This document shows positions 15,908-26,072 of a DNA stretch of 64,000 nucleotides, in pieces. Origin of the DNA: Oceanirhabdus sp. W0125-5. GTDB taxonomy: Bacteria > Bacillota > Clostridia > Clostridiales > Clostridiaceae. The stretch is from contig NZ_CP115913.1 of NCBI RefSeq assembly GCF_027938815.1, positions 2,080,001-2,144,000 of the forward strand, in the 5' to 3' direction. The position numbers were made by a program, and so were the translations under genes. The notes beneath the pieces are model-generated. The model was not told the origin of the DNA, made no database searches, and was given only the letters and a program-made list of their open reading frames with translations. Each line of letters begins with the position of its first letter. The first letter of the stretch is position 1.

Positions 15908-17056
15908 ATGAAGATTGTAGTGGCACCAGATTCTTTTAAAGGAAGTTTAACAGCTAAAGAAGCTTGTGAATACATAGAAAAAGGAATAAAAAAGGTTTTT
16001 ATAGATGCTGAAATAATTAAAGTACCAATGGCTGATGGGGGAGAAGGAACTGTACAATCTTTAGTAGATTGTACTTCTGGTGAATTAATTTCAGTGAAAG
16101 TAAAAGATCCCCTATTTAGAGATATTGATGCTTTCTATGGTATTTTAGGAGATAGAAAAACAGCTGTTATTGAAATGGCAGCAGCTTCAGGATTACCACT
16201 TTTAAAAAAAGAAGAAAGAAATCCAATGAAAACTTCTACCTATGGCACAGGAGAATTAATTAAAGATGCATTAGATAGAGGGTGTAGAAATATTATTATA
16301 GGAATTGGAGGAAGTGCTACTAATGATGGTGGAGCTGGTATGGTTAAAGCTCTAGGTGGTAAGCTTCTTGATAAGGATGGAAATGATATAGGAGTTGGAG
16401 GAGAGGGTTTAGAAAAATTAGATAAGATTGATCTTTCTCAAATAGATAGAAGAATTAAAGAGTGCAAGATTATTGCTGCTTGTGATGTGGACAATCCTCT
16501 TTGTGGACTTAAGGGAGCATCTTATGTTTTTGCACCTCAAAAGGGTGCCAATGAGGAAATGGTAGAAAAATTAGATAAAAATTTATTTAATTTTGCAGAA
16601 GTTATAAAAGAAAATATGTCTATTGATATTAAAGACCATCCAGGTGCAGGTGCAGCTGGTGGACTAGGAGCAGGATTAATGGCATTTTTAAATGCAGAAC
16701 TTAGAAGTGGAATTAATATTGTAACTGAGACAGTGAAATTAGAAGATAAAATAAAAGGCGCAGACTTTGTAATAACTGGAGAGGGGATGATTGATTTTCA
16801 GACTCAATTTGGTAAGACGCCTTTTGGAGTAGCTACTCTAGCTAAAAAATATGGAATACCTGTAATTGCAATAGCAGGAAGTATAGGTAAAGGTTCTGAG
16901 ATTCTTTATGAAAAAGGCTTTGATGGTATATTCTCAATTTCAGAAAAACCCATGACCTTAGAAGAGTCTATGAGTGAGAGTAGAGAATTAATTGAGAGAA
17001 CTGCAGAAAGGGTTATGAGGGTATTAAAAATTAAATTTAATAGATATAGGAGATGA
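15908..17056 (+). CDS. glxK: glycerate 2-kinase (GlxK/GarK family)
   Basis: 382 residues, family length. It phosphorylates D-glycerate with ATP to 2-phosphoglycerate, a cytosolic entry point to lower glycolysis. It starts with the diagnostic KIVVAPDSFKGSLTAKEA, then VPMADGGEGTV, GTGELI, the glycine loop GIGGSATNDGGAGM (about residues 130-143) and the C-terminal FGKTPFGVA and GSIGKG segments. Start ATG 15908 follows AAAGGGAGTG; an ATG at 15881 lies upstream of that RBS. A Nudix gene begins 4 bp after the stop, so they are co-transcribed; no glycolate or glucarate genes are close. Confidence 0.93.
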   Translation: MKIVVAPDSFKGSLTAKEACEYIEKGIKKVFIDAEIIKVPMADGGEGTVQSLVDCTSGELISVKVKDPLFRDIDAFYGILGDRKTAVIEMAAASGLPLLKKEERNPMKTSTYGTGELIKDALDRGCRNIIIGIGGSATNDGGAGMVKALGGKLLDKDGNDIGVGGEGLEKLDKIDLSQIDRRIKECKIIAACDVDNPLCGLKGASYVFAPQKGANEEMVEKLDKNLFNFAEVIKENMSIDIKDHPGAGAAGGLGAGLMAFLNAELRSGINIVTETVKLEDKIKGADFVITGEGMIDFQTQFGKTPFGVATLAKKYGIPVIAIAGSIGKGSEILYEKGFDGIFSISEKPMTLEESMSESRELIERTAERVMRVLKIKFNRYRR

Positions 17057-17060
17057 GTAA

Positions 17061-17540
17061 ATGAACCAAGACTTTTATAAGAGTTTACCGAAAAAACGTA
17101 TGGCATCAGGAGCAATTTTTTATAATGAAAAAATGGAAGTATTAGTAGTAAAACCTACATATAAAGAAGGCTGGAGTATTCCCGGTGGAGTTATTGAATT
17201 AAATGAATCACCTGCTGAAGGATGTAGAAGAGAAGTTTTAGAGGAACTTTCTCTTGATATTAAGCTTAAAGAATTACTTGTAGTAGATTATTTTCATGGC
17301 ACTGAGACTTATACAGAGTCATTACAATTTATTTTTTATGGAGGAATTTTAAATACTTCATCTATTAATGAAATAAAATTACCACCAGAGGAATTAGAGA
17401 AGTACAAATTTATAAATGTAGAGATAATAGAGGAGTATTTAAGTGGTAGATTACTAAGAAGAGTTAAACAAGCAATTAAAGCATTAGATGAGAAGAAAAC
17501 TTTCTATTTGGAAAATCAGGAGAGGTTCATAGAAGTATAA
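17061..17540 (+). CDS. Nudix hydrolase
   Basis: 159 residues. The Nudix box GGVIELNESPAEGCRREV continuing LEELSLDI fits GX5EX7REUXEEXGU except that the glycine before the last hydrophobic residue is replaced by Ser/Leu (EELSLDI). Nudix enzymes cleave nucleoside diphosphates linked to another moiety; the target is not readable here, and the architecture is that of small single-domain cytosolic members. It begins 4 bp after the glycerate kinase stop, so translation is probably coupled. A strong bidirectional hairpin follows. Confidence 0.88.
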   Translation: MNQDFYKSLPKKRMASGAIFYNEKMEVLVVKPTYKEGWSIPGGVIELNESPAEGCRREVLEELSLDIKLKELLVVDYFHGTETYTESLQFIFYGGILNTSSINEIKLPPEELEKYKFINVEIIEEYLSGRLLRRVKQAIKALDEKKTFYLENQERFIEV

Positions 17541-17560
17541 TTGAGTTTGGTAAGAATAAT

Positions 17561-17598
17561 AAAATATAGCTTCTGACCTTAATCAGAAGCTATATTTT
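17561..17598. terminator. bidirectional terminator between Nudix gene and rbsR
   Basis: 16-bp perfect arms AAAATATAGCTTCTGA / TCAGAAGCTATATTTT around 6 nt, giving T runs in both directions. It serves the Nudix gene (+) and rbsR (-). Confidence 0.9.
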
Positions 17599-17633
17599 AG
17601 TATACATTATAAATTCTCAATTATGCATTTGTT

Positions 17634-18635
17634 TTACTTAACAGTGCCTCTTTTAATCAACTCTGTTTTAAAACTGATAACTTTTTCAGGTATATCATTT
17701 TCATTGATTACATCAATTAATAACTTGCAAGATTCTCTACCTATATCATATATAGGTTGACCAACAGTAGTAAGTTCAGGTTCTACTATTTGTGAAAGGT
17801 GAATGTTATCAAAGCCAATTATACTAACATCTTCAGGAATTTTATATCCGTGTCTTGTTAAAACTTTTATTCCACCTAAGGCCATAACATCATTACTATA
17901 GAAAATTGCATCAAAATCTTTGAGATTTTTTAATATCTCTTCTGTTGCATTTCTTCCACCTTCAATGGTGAAATCACTTTCAAAGATTAAAGATTTATCA
18001 TATATTCCATGGTTTTTCATAGCTTCAGTATATCCATCTAATCTTAAATTTGATATTTCTAAATCAGATGAACCTGAAACGAAGACTATTTTTCTCTTGT
18101 TTTCTTTATATAAATAATCAACACCATCGATTATGCCTTCTTTATTTAAAGTATATACCCCGTAGTTATTTTCATAACCTTCAACATATCTGTCAACAAG
18201 TACAAAAGGGACACCATTGGCATTAAGAATGTCTATGCTTTTAGTACTTTTTCCTCCAGCAATAAAGATTACCCCATCAACAAGTTTACTTATTAATAGT
18301 TGAATATATTTTTCTTCTTTATCTATTTCATTATCTGAATTGCAGAATATAACATTATATTCATAAGCATTTGCAGCATCTTCAATAGCACGCGCTATTT
18401 CAGAGAAAAAAGGATTCGTTATGTCTGGTACCATTATACCTATAGTTCCAGATTTTTTTGTACTTAAACTTCTTGCAATGGAATTTGGAATATAATTTAG
18501 CTCTTGAGCTATTTTAAATATTTTCTCTTTAGTTGCACTGCTTATGTTGCTACCTTTATTATTTATTACCATTGAGACAGTTGTCTTTGAAACACCTGCC
18601 TTATTGGCTATATCCTGCATTGTTGCTTTTCTCAT
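17634..18635 (-). CDS. rbsR: LacI-family ribose operon repressor
   Basis: 333 residues: N-terminal helix-turn-helix with the canonical TMQDIANKAGVSKTTVSMVI (residues 5-24) and hinge helix (PNSIARSLST), then a periplasmic-binding-like effector domain (GTIGIMVPDITNPFFSE). By position after the rbs transporter genes and similarity to the family it should bind ribose or a phosphorylated derivative and repress the rbs promoter, where matching palindromes are seen at 23570-23606. ATG 18635 is chosen because GGAGG (minus strand, 18641-18645) is 5 bases away; the TTG at 18647 would precede the RBS. It is separated from rbsB by a hairpin and has its own promoter. Confidence 0.9.
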   Translation of the reverse strand: MRKATMQDIANKAGVSKTTVSMVINNKGSNISSATKEKIFKIAQELNYIPNSIARSLSTKKSGTIGIMVPDITNPFFSEIARAIEDAANAYEYNVIFCNSDNEIDKEEKYIQLLISKLVDGVIFIAGGKSTKSIDILNANGVPFVLVDRYVEGYENNYGVYTLNKEGIIDGVDYLYKENKRKIVFVSGSSDLEISNLRLDGYTEAMKNHGIYDKSLIFESDFTIEGGRNATEEILKNLKDFDAIFYSNDVMALGGIKVLTRHGYKIPEDVSIIGFDNIHLSQIVEPELTTVGQPIYDIGRESCKLLIDVINENDIPEKVISFKTELIKRGTVK

Positions 18636-18684
18636 GCTTTCCTCCAAGTTAAACTAATAATGTATAAAGATCTTACTTGTTATT

Positions 18685-18693
18685 ATTATAACA
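18685..18693 (-). promoter_or_regulatory. extended -10 promoter of rbsR
   Basis: On the minus strand TGTTATAAT, an extended -10 (TGnTATAAT), about 50 bp upstream of ATG 18635. No good -35 is visible, as is usual for this promoter class. Confidence 0.55.
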
Positions 18694-18700
18694 AATTATA

Positions 18701-18735
18701 TAAAGAGTAATCCAGTAAAACTAGATTACTCTTTA
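18701..18735. terminator. hairpin between rbsB and rbsR
   Basis: Arms TAAAGAGTAATC and GATTACTCTTTA (12 bp, 11-nt loop). On the minus strand it closes the rbs operon; partial read-through into rbsR is possible. Confidence 0.8.
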
Positions 18736-18767
18736 TATGTTGGGTAATGTATATAAAATACAGGGGA

Positions 18768-19697
18768 TTACTTTTTAATAAGCTTTAGATCAACAGGAAT
18801 TGATTCTTCAATAGTTTCACCTTTAATTAGTTTAACAGCATTTTCTACAGCAAGTGATCCCATTAAATCAGGTTGTTGAGCAACTGTAGCTGCCATTGTT
18901 CCGTCTTCAACAGCTTTAACAGCATCGTCAGTTCCGTCGAATCCAATAACTACTACATCTTTGTTAGCAGTTGATATTGCTTGAATAGCGCCTAAAGCCA
19001 TTTCATCATTGTGGGCAAATACTCCGTTAAAGTCTGGGTTTGCTTGAATTATGTTTTCCATTACGTTTAATCCTTTTTGTCTATCAAAATCAGCAGGTTG
19101 ACTAGCAACAACTTCTACACCATCTTTACCATCTACAACACTATGGAAACCAGCTCCTCTTTCTCTTGTAGCTGATGCTCCAGGGATACCTTGAAGTTCA
19201 ACTAATTTACCTTTTCCACCTAATAACTCTAACATATATTCAGCAGCTAATTTACCACCAGCAGTATTGTCAGAAGCTATATGAGATACTACTTCACCAG
19301 AGTTTGCTCCTCTATCTACTGTTATAACTGGAATATTACTATCATTTGCAACCATTATTGAGTTACCAACAGCATCACTATCAGTTGGGTTAATCATTAG
19401 CACTGATACACCTTGTTGAACTAAGTCTTCAACATTTGCTCTTTCTGTAGTTGCGTCATCTTTTGAGTCAAGAACTACTAATTCATATCCTAATTCGTCA
19501 GCTTTTTTCTGAGCACCTTCTTTCATACTTACAAAGAAAGGATTGTTTAAAGTAGAAAGAACCATTCCGATTTTTTTAGTTTCTTTAGCTCCTTCATTAG
19601 CTCCTTCTTTGTTTTCAGTTGGCGCACATCCTGCAAATAACCCCACAGCAAGAACCATAGAAAGTGCTAAACTTGAAAGTTTTTTAATTGTTTTCAT
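18768..19697 (-). CDS. rbsB: ribose ABC transporter substrate-binding lipoprotein
   Basis: 309 residues. Signal peptide MKTIKKLSSLALSMVLAVG with lipobox FAGC gives a membrane-tethered sugar receptor. The mature part is a type I periplasmic-binding fold: IGMVLSTLNNPFFVSM, then MINPTDSDAV, VDRGANSG, HIASDN, GIPGASATRERGAG and AHNDEMALGA, all typical of RbsB. It binds D-ribose outside the cell and delivers it to RbsC/RbsA. It is the last transporter gene of the operon; the RBS AAGGAGTG precedes ATG 19697 and a terminator follows. Confidence 0.95.
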   Translation of the reverse strand: MKTIKKLSSLALSMVLAVGLFAGCAPTENKEGANEGAKETKKIGMVLSTLNNPFFVSMKEGAQKKADELGYELVVLDSKDDATTERANVEDLVQQGVSVLMINPTDSDAVGNSIMVANDSNIPVITVDRGANSGEVVSHIASDNTAGGKLAAEYMLELLGGKGKLVELQGIPGASATRERGAGFHSVVDGKDGVEVVASQPADFDRQKGLNVMENIIQANPDFNGVFAHNDEMALGAIQAISTANKDVVVIGFDGTDDAVKAVEDGTMAATVAQQPDLMGSLAVENAVKLIKGETIEESIPVDLKLIKK

Positions 19698-19726
19698 GTG
19701 TAATTCACTCCTTATTTTAATTTATG

Positions 19727-20662
19727 TTATTTTTTATTGTTTCTCTTATCAAGTAATACTGCAATTAAGATAACTGCACCTTTTACTATTGATTGATAAA
19801 ACGGGTTAACATTCATAAGGTTTAGTCCATTATTTAAAACTCCGATTATTAATGCACCTATTACAGTACCTGTTATAGAACCTTCTCCACCAGATAGACT
19901 AGTACCACCAATTACTACAGCAGCAATAGCATCAAGTTCATAACCAGAACCAGCTGTAGGTCCAGCAGAACCAATTCTACTTGTAACTATTATTCCACTT
20001 AAAGCTGCCATCATACCTGAAATTACATATACTATTGATTTAATTTTATCTGTGTTAATACCTGAAAGTCTTGCTGAATCTTCATTTCCACCTAAAGCAT
20101 ACACATATCTTCCGTATTTTGTTTGAGTTAATACATACCATGCACCTAAAAAGGCTATTAAAGTTATGATTATAGGAAGGGGAATCCCTAAAAATCTTTT
20201 GTTACCAACAACCATAAAGGCTTTTCCTAATCCTGATATTGGGATACCATTTGTAAAGACGTAAGTTACCCCTCTAAAGATTGTCATTGTTGCAAGAGTT
20301 GCAATGAAAGCTTGTAATTTTCCTTTTGATATTATGATTCCATTAATTGCTCCAATACATGCACCGATAATTAAAGCTGCAATTATTGATATAAATACAT
20401 TTCCTGTACTTTTCATTAGGAATGCAGCTGAAGCACCTGAAATTGCTAGAATGGAACCTACAGATAGGTCTATTCCACCTGTTAATATTACAAAGGTCAT
20501 ACCAACTGCTATAATTGCATTAACTGATACCTGAGTTAATACGTTTCTAATATTACTTACAGTTAAAAATCTTGGGTTTATGAAAGTTATGACAATACAA
20601 AGCAAGACTAAGCCTATTAAGGATTTATATTTAGATAACATTTCTTTATAGTTGACTTTCAT
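19727..20662 (-). CDS. rbsC: ribose ABC transporter permease
   Basis: 311 residues with 8-10 hydrophobic segments. Family signatures are GMTFVILTGGIDLSVGS (about residues 53-69), the cytoplasmic loop YALGGNEDSARLSGI that contacts the ATPase, and VIGGTSLSGGEGSI. It forms the membrane channel for ribose uptake together with RbsA and RbsB. Start ATG 20662 has AAAGGAGGAAT immediately upstream; the longer frame to 20698 runs through the end of rbsA and is not needed. Third transporter gene of the operon. Confidence 0.95.
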   Translation of the reverse strand: MKVNYKEMLSKYKSLIGLVLLCIVITFINPRFLTVSNIRNVLTQVSVNAIIAVGMTFVILTGGIDLSVGSILAISGASAAFLMKSTGNVFISIIAALIIGACIGAINGIIISKGKLQAFIATLATMTIFRGVTYVFTNGIPISGLGKAFMVVGNKRFLGIPLPIIITLIAFLGAWYVLTQTKYGRYVYALGGNEDSARLSGINTDKIKSIVYVISGMMAALSGIIVTSRIGSAGPTAGSGYELDAIAAVVIGGTSLSGGEGSITGTVIGALIIGVLNNGLNLMNVNPFYQSIVKGAVILIAVLLDKRNNKK

Positions 20663-20675
20663 TTTTATTCCTCCT

Positions 20676-22190
20676 TTAATGATCTGCATTAACAGCATAT
20701 TTCATAATAAGCTCTTGAGTTGCATCTTTTCTAGGTACTTCACCAGTAAGTTTTCCTTCACTCATAACTAAAATTCTATCGCTTATACCCAGTACTTCTT
20801 CTAAATCTGAAGAAATCATTATTATTGCTGTTCCTGCTTTTTTTAGTTCATTTAAGATTTCATATATTTCTTTTTTTGCACCAACATCGATACCTCTTGT
20901 AGGTTCATCTATAATAAGAACCTTTGGAGATAACATAATTAATTTTGCAAGTATAACTTTTTGTTGATTACCACCACTTAGGTTTTTAATCAATTGTTCT
21001 CCACTTGGTGTTTTTACAGATAGCTTTTTAGAGAACATATCATAATCTTCAGATTCTAATTTTTTATCAAGTTTCTTAGTTAAATTGTTTTCATATTTAT
21101 CTAAGTTAGAAAGGGTCATGTTTTGCTTTACTGACATATTCAGTATTAAACCTTCTCCTTTTCTATCCTCAGAGAGATATGCAATTCCCTTATTTAATGC
21201 CTGTTCAGGGGAGGAAATATCAACTAATTGATTTTCAATATATACATTACCTGAACTCTTTTTATATTCACCAAATATAATTTTAGCTACTTCAGTTCTA
21301 CCAGAACCCATAAGACCTGACATTCCAACAATTTCTCCAGCATTTACTTTTAAAGAAACATTTTTAACTCTTTCTTTAAAAGATACATTATCAACTCTTA
21401 AAATTTCTTTACCAACTTGAGGTTCAATATAAGGATATTGTTCCTCAAGATCTCTTCCAACCATCATAGATATTAGTTTATTTCTATCTATGTTGCTTAC
21501 ATTATCTTCTCCAACGTAGCTTCCATCTCTTAATACTGTTACTTTGTCACACATTGTGAAGATTTCTTCTAGTCTATGAGAAATATAAATTATTGCAATG
21601 TTTTGAGATTTTAATCTTTCAATTACTTCAAATAGTTTATTAACTTCTACATCTGTTAGTGCAGTTGTAGGCTCATCCATGATTATAAGTTTAGCCTTTT
21701 TAGAAATTGATTTAACAATCTCTACCATCTGTCTTTCTCCAACAGTTAAGTTTCTTACTTCTGTTTCAGGATCAATATCTGACCCGATTTCTTTAAGTAA
21801 TTCTCTAGTTTCATCTATCATTTCTTTTTTGTTTAATCTTCTTGATAGAGAATTATATCTTTCACTACCTAGAAAGATATTTTCCCAAACTTTCAAGTTT
21901 GGAAGAACACTTAGTTCTTGATGGATTATTGATACGCCATTATTTTGTGCATCTTTAATATTTTTAAATTCCACATTATAGCCATCAATTAGAATAACAC
22001 CCATATCTCTTTTATAAACACCACTTAATATTTTCATAAGTGTTGATTTTCCAGCTCCATTTTCACCTAGAAGAGCCATAACCTCACCAGAGTATGCTCT
22101 TAAATCAACCCCTTTAAGAGCTTTTACACCAGGGAATGACTTTACTATATTTTTCATCTCTAAAACTAAATGGGATTTATTTTTGTTCAT
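20676..22190 (-). CDS. rbsA: ribose ABC transporter ATPase
   Basis: 504 residues with two fused nucleotide-binding domains, as in all RbsA/MglA proteins. Domain 1: Walker [13 protein letters not shown], signature [11 protein letters not shown], Walker [12 protein letters not shown]. Domain 2: a degenerate Walker A (GLMGSGRTE), signature LSGGNQQKV, Walker [13 protein letters not shown]. The degenerate second P-loop is normal for the sugar-type family. It sits on the cytoplasmic face and powers RbsC. Its RBS (GGAGGGAAG, minus strand) lies in the 11-bp gap after rbsD. Confidence 0.95.
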   Translation of the reverse strand: MNKNKSHLVLEMKNIVKSFPGVKALKGVDLRAYSGEVMALLGENGAGKSTLMKILSGVYKRDMGVILIDGYNVEFKNIKDAQNNGVSIIHQELSVLPNLKVWENIFLGSERYNSLSRRLNKKEMIDETRELLKEIGSDIDPETEVRNLTVGERQMVEIVKSISKKAKLIIMDEPTTALTDVEVNKLFEVIERLKSQNIAIIYISHRLEEIFTMCDKVTVLRDGSYVGEDNVSNIDRNKLISMMVGRDLEEQYPYIEPQVGKEILRVDNVSFKERVKNVSLKVNAGEIVGMSGLMGSGRTEVAKIIFGEYKKSSGNVYIENQLVDISSPEQALNKGIAYLSEDRKGEGLILNMSVKQNMTLSNLDKYENNLTKKLDKKLESEDYDMFSKKLSVKTPSGEQLIKNLSGGNQQKVILAKLIMLSPKVLIIDEPTRGIDVGAKKEIYEILNELKKAGTAIIMISSDLEEVLGISDRILVMSEGKLTGEVPRKDATQELIMKYAVNADH

Positions 22191-22201
22191 TATCTTCCCT
22201 C

Positions 22202-22597
22202 CTAAAATACAACTCCTGATTTCAAAATAATATTTGCATATGGAGTTTGCTCACCAGTTCTGATAACTGCTTTACAAGCTTTTAGCTTATCTTTAAGTTC
22301 TTCATGAGAAATCAATGTTATTTTTACATCGCCAATTTCTTTCTTTATTTCTTCAAATATATCCTTGCTAACTTCAGTGGTTTCAGTTGCTATATAAACT
22401 TCTTCAATTTGAAGTTCAAGTAAAATTGCTTTTAATGTATCAATAAATCTCGGTAAATCTTTGATTAATGCAAGGTCAATTCTTTGTGTCTCATCTGGAA
22501 TTGGAAGACCACAATCGCCTATCGCAAGGGTATCATTATGTCCCATTGTAGAAATTACATGTGATATATGATGATTTAATATTCCTATTTTTTTCAT
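22202..22597 (-). CDS. rbsD: D-ribose pyranase
   Basis: 131 residues. Opens with [18 protein letters not shown] (catalytic His about residue 20) and has the conserved GDCGLPIP and C-terminal [13 protein letters not shown]. The enzyme converts beta-pyranose ribose to the furanose form used by ribokinase. It lies 2 bp after rbsK and 11 bp before rbsA, so expression is tightly coupled. Confidence 0.95.
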   Translation of the reverse strand: MKKIGILNHHISHVISTMGHNDTLAIGDCGLPIPDETQRIDLALIKDLPRFIDTLKAILLELQIEEVYIATETTEVSKDIFEEIKKEIGDVKITLISHEELKDKLKACKAVIRTGEQTPYANIILKSGVVF

Positions 22598-22599
22598 GA

Positions 22600-23532
22600 T
22601 TATTCCTCCCCGTATTTATTAACTACTTCTTCTAAAGTTGGAAGTGAGATTTGAGCACCTTTTTTAGTAACCGCTATTGAAGAAACTTTATTACCAAAAT
22701 TGATTGCTTTTTTCAGTACTTCATAGTCTACTTTTGGGGCTTTGCTTAATTTGCTTGAGACAGCCCCTATAAATGAATCTCCTGCGGCAGTTGTATCAAC
22801 AGCTGCTACTTTATAGGCAGGAATTAAATCAGCTTGTTCTTTAGTTATTAAAGCAGCTCCTTTTTCTCCTAAAGTTATGATTACGTAATTTACACCTTTA
22901 TCTATAAATTTAGTAGCTGCGATTTTTGCACTTTCTAAATCCTTAACTTCCACATCAGTAAGCTCAAGAGCTTCAGTTTCGTTTGGAACAATTATGTCTG
23001 TTACATTTAAGAGCTCATCTGGAACTGAAGTAGCAGGAGCAGGATTTAAAATCGTAATAATTCCATTCTCTTTTGCTATTTTAAATGTTTCGATTGTTGT
23101 TTCTATTGGTGTTTCAAATTGTGAGATAACTATATTACAATTTTTAATAATTTCTTCTGCTTCTTTTATCTGTTCATTGTTTATAGTCATATTAGCACCT
23201 GAGATTACAGAAATCATATTATCGGCATTCTCATCAACAGTTATGATAGCTAGTCCAGTAGGATTAAATTTGTCTTTAAATACATAATCAGTGTTAATAC
23301 CGTCTTTCTTTAAACAATCAAGTAATATTTCACCATTATCATCTTCACCGATTTGTGCGATCATATAAACATTGCTTCCTAGACGTTGAGCTGCAACAGC
23401 TTGGTTTGCACCTTTTCCACCAGGGATTTTTTCCATATTGTTAACTAGAAGAGTTTCACCCTTCTTAGGTAAATTCTTTACGTTTAATACCATATCCATA
23501 TTCATGCTGCCTAAGACGCAGATTTTATTCAC
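22600..23532 (-). CDS. rbsK: ribokinase
   Basis: 310 residues of the PfkB family. N-terminal [11 protein letters not shown], the substrate loop [15 protein letters not shown] (about residues 38-52), and the C-terminal signature [13 protein letters not shown] (about 245-257) with catalytic Asp at about 252. Phosphorylates D-ribose to ribose 5-phosphate in the cytosol. First gene of the operon; start GTG 23532 lies 7 bases after ATAGGAGGT, downstream of the consensus promoter and operators. Confidence 0.95.
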   Translation of the reverse strand: MNKICVLGSMNMDMVLNVKNLPKKGETLLVNNMEKIPGGKGANQAVAAQRLGSNVYMIAQIGEDDNGEILLDCLKKDGINTDYVFKDKFNPTGLAIITVDENADNMISVISGANMTINNEQIKEAEEIIKNCNIVISQFETPIETTIETFKIAKENGIITILNPAPATSVPDELLNVTDIIVPNETEALELTDVEVKDLESAKIAATKFIDKGVNYVIITLGEKGAALITKEQADLIPAYKVAAVDTTAAGDSFIGAVSSKLSKAPKVDYEVLKKAINFGNKVSSIAVTKKGAQISLPTLEEVVNKYGEE

Positions 23533-23569
23533 TTTAGTTACCTCCTATAGTTTATTGAAATTAAATAAG

Positions 23570-23640
23570 TTAACCGATTTACTAAACCGGTTTAGTGAAC
23601 CGGTTAAATAGATTATAGCATTCTAAATATTTAGTGTCAA
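23570..23640 (-). promoter_or_regulatory. rbs promoter with LacI-type operators
   Basis: On the minus strand the -35 TTGACA (23635-23640), exactly 17 bp, and -10 TATAAT (23612-23617) are perfect consensus. Just downstream lie a 12-nt palindrome TTAACCGGTTCA (23595-23606, one mismatch), the perfect palindrome ACTAAACCGGTTTAGT (23581-23596) and a half site CGGTTAA (23570-23576). A LacI-family repressor bound here would block the start site; RbsR is the obvious candidate. Confidence 0.88.
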
Positions 23641-23973
23641 TTAGATAAAATAGGCTATTTTTCGACAATAATCCGACGTTATCTCTGAATTGCTTGAAAA
23701 TTTACATTATTACATGGATTTTTAACATTAGTACATTAATTTTTAACATTTATAATATTTTTCTCAATAAACATTTTTTTCATTCATATATGAAATTTAG
23801 TATCTAACTGCTTTAGTTGTATTTAATATGCACGGATAATGTCTAATGTTGCGATATTTTCTTGGAGGAATTGATAATTAATTGGAGAATATTTTTAATT
23901 ATAAGATTTTTTGTAATAAAAGTGGGTTTATACCTTGCTTATAACATTTTACTTATACTTTGAAAGGAAGATA
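23641..23973. other. AT-rich spacer between rbs promoter and kinase gene
   Basis: 333 bp without a supported gene. A short frame starting at TTG 23871 has GGAGG only 2 bases away and encodes 30 hydrophobic codons; not credible. It must hold the kinase promoter, which I could not place with confidence. Confidence 0.5.
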
Positions 23974-25974
23974 ATGATGATTAATATTAAGGGTAAGGAA
24001 AGGAAAAAAATAAAAGAATTTTTTATGATTAATAAAAAGCTTTTTTATAAAATAATTGGACCTTTTTTTATGTTTGTATATATTTTATTACTATTAATGA
24101 GACAAGGGATAGGTTATGAAATTCCAGATAGCTTAGGGATTTTATCTATTATTATAATAATTTCAATCTTTATAGGTGAGTTATCCTCTGGGATAATTAG
24201 TTTAAGTATCTCTTTAGGTTATCTTTTCTATTCATATTCTATTTCAAATATAAAAATATACTATCACTATAGTAGTTTATTTTATGTTTTAGAGGAAGCT
24301 TTTATTTTAGTTGGTGTGGTGCTAATAATTACTCTTATGAAGCACAACATCAAGCTAAAATCACAAGAGGTTCTTGAGAGTGAAAGTAAATTTAGAGAAC
24401 TATTTAACAACTCAAATGATGTGATTTTTTTACATGGTTTTGCTAGAGATGGAAAGCTAAATTATTTTATGGAAACAAATGATACTGCCTGTAAGTTACT
24501 GGGGTATAGTAAGGAAGAATTTAGTTCAATGACACCATTTGATATTGTACCTAGAGAGTTTAAGGACAAGGTTTTATGTATTTTAAAAGAACTTAAAAAT
24601 GATAGAAGTATAACTTTTGAAATTCCTTTTATAACAAAGGATGGTACAATTTTAAATATGGAAGTAAGTAAACACCTGTTTTATTTAAATGGAGAAAAGG
24701 TTATTCTTTCAACTGCAAGAGATATTACTGAGAGGAAAATTAACGAAGAAAAGCTTAGAGAAAGTGAAGAGAGTTATCGTCAGCTTGTAGATTTTTTTCC
24801 TGATGCTATTTGTGTACACAAAAATGGTAAGATAATTTTTGGTAATGAGGCTATCTTAAGGCTTTTTGGTGTAAAGAGTGAAGAAGAATATTTAGGTAAA
24901 TCAGTAATGGATTTTGTAAAAAGAGATTATCATGATATTGTAAATAAGAGAATTGAAGGGGTAAGTACTTCTGGAGGAACAGCTCCAATTATGGAAGAAA
25001 AATTTTTAAGGGCTGATGGAAGGGAGATAGATGTTGAGGTTAAAAACACTTCTATACAATATAAAGGTGAAAAAGCTATTCTTGTTGCTGTTAGGGATAT
25101 AACAGAAAGAAAGCGAGCAGAAGAACTCCAGAAAAAGATTGAAATTAATAATAAGATGTTAGAAGAGGTTAGGAAATACGATAAAATTAAAACAGAGTTT
25201 TTTGCTAATATATCACATGAATTAAGAACTCCTTTAAATATTATTCTTGGAACAGTACAAATACTTGATATGTATAAAGATAAAATAATTGATATTGAAG
25301 GAGATATAAAGTTTGAAAAACGTCTAAACATAATGAGGCAGAATTCATATAGACTAATAAGGTTAGTGAGCAACCTTATCGATATTACAAAAATTGATGC
25401 TGGATATTATGATATTTCACTACAGAATCATAATATTGTTCATATTGTTGAAGAAGTAACATTATCAGTTGCAGATTATATTCAAGATAAAGGTGTAACA
25501 TTAACCTTCGATACGGAAATTGAAGAAAAAGTTATGAGCTGTGACCCAAATAAAATTGAAAGAATAATATTAAATCTACTTTCTAATTCTGTTAAGTTTA
25601 CAAATACAGGAGATAGTATAATAGTAAATATTTATGATAAGGGAGATAATATAATCATTTCAGTTAAGGATACTGGGATAGGGATCCCCGAAAGTAAAAT
25701 GAAGATGATTTTTGAAAGATTTGCTCAGGTAGATAAATCATTGAATAGAAATAGAGAGGGGAGTGGTATTGGTCTCTCTATTGTTAAGGCACTTGTTGAA
25801 ATGCATGGAGGAAGCATAATCTTAAAAAGTGACTATGGAATAGGAAGTGAATTTATTATTAATTTACCAGTTAAGGTTATAGAAGAAAATTTTGTTCCAG
25901 AGTGGGATAGAATAGATGTGCCAGAAGGAATTATTGAATTGATAAATATTGAGTTTTCAGATATATATTCATAA
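23974..25974 (+). CDS. orphan PAS-domain sensor histidine kinase
   Basis: About 666 residues. Four to five hydrophobic segments in the first 120 residues, then two PAS domains (first with FRELFNNSNDVIFLHGF, second with YRQLVDFFPDAICVHKNG, each ending in a PAC-like ARDITERK / VRDITERK), HisKA with FFANISHELRTPLNIILGT, and a complete ATPase domain (NLLSNSVKFT, DTGIGIPESK, GSGIGLSIVKALVEMHGG). It autophosphorylates on His and signals to an unlinked regulator; none is adjacent. ATG 23974 or 23977 is possible behind AAAGGAAG. Monocistronic, with a good terminator at 25989. Confidence 0.88.
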   Translation: MMINIKGKERKKIKEFFMINKKLFYKIIGPFFMFVYILLLLMRQGIGYEIPDSLGILSIIIIISIFIGELSSGIISLSISLGYLFYSYSISNIKIYYHYSSLFYVLEEAFILVGVVLIITLMKHNIKLKSQEVLESESKFRELFNNSNDVIFLHGFARDGKLNYFMETNDTACKLLGYSKEEFSSMTPFDIVPREFKDKVLCILKELKNDRSITFEIPFITKDGTILNMEVSKHLFYLNGEKVILSTARDITERKINEEKLRESEESYRQLVDFFPDAICVHKNGKIIFGNEAILRLFGVKSEEEYLGKSVMDFVKRDYHDIVNKRIEGVSTSGGTAPIMEEKFLRADGREIDVEVKNTSIQYKGEKAILVAVRDITERKRAEELQKKIEINNKMLEEVRKYDKIKTEFFANISHELRTPLNIILGTVQILDMYKDKIIDIEGDIKFEKRLNIMRQNSYRLIRLVSNLIDITKIDAGYYDISLQNHNIVHIVEEVTLSVADYIQDKGVTLTFDTEIEEKVMSCDPNKIERIILNLLSNSVKFTNTGDSIIVNIYDKGDNIIISVKDTGIGIPESKMKMIFERFAQVDKSLNRNREGSGIGLSIVKALVEMHGGSIILKSDYGIGSEFIINLPVKVIEENFVPEWDRIDVPEGIIELINIEFSDIYS

Positions 25975-25988
25975 ATAAATATTTATTT

Positions 25989-26020
25989 AAACTTCTTGTG
26001 ATATACAGGGAGTTTTTTTT
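25989..26020 (+). terminator. terminator of PAS kinase gene
   Basis: AAACTTCTTG and CAGGGAGTTT pair (two G-T) around TGATATA and are followed by eight or more T. Confidence 0.85.
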
Positions 26021-26072
26021 TATACATATATCTATTAACATTATAGTGTGAAATAAATAATAGTAAGTAATA

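Noticed and set aside
23871-23961. 30-codon hydrophobic ORF starting at TTG behind GGAGG
   Set aside because: RBS spacing of 2 bases is too short and the frame runs into the kinase RBS; no support as a gene.
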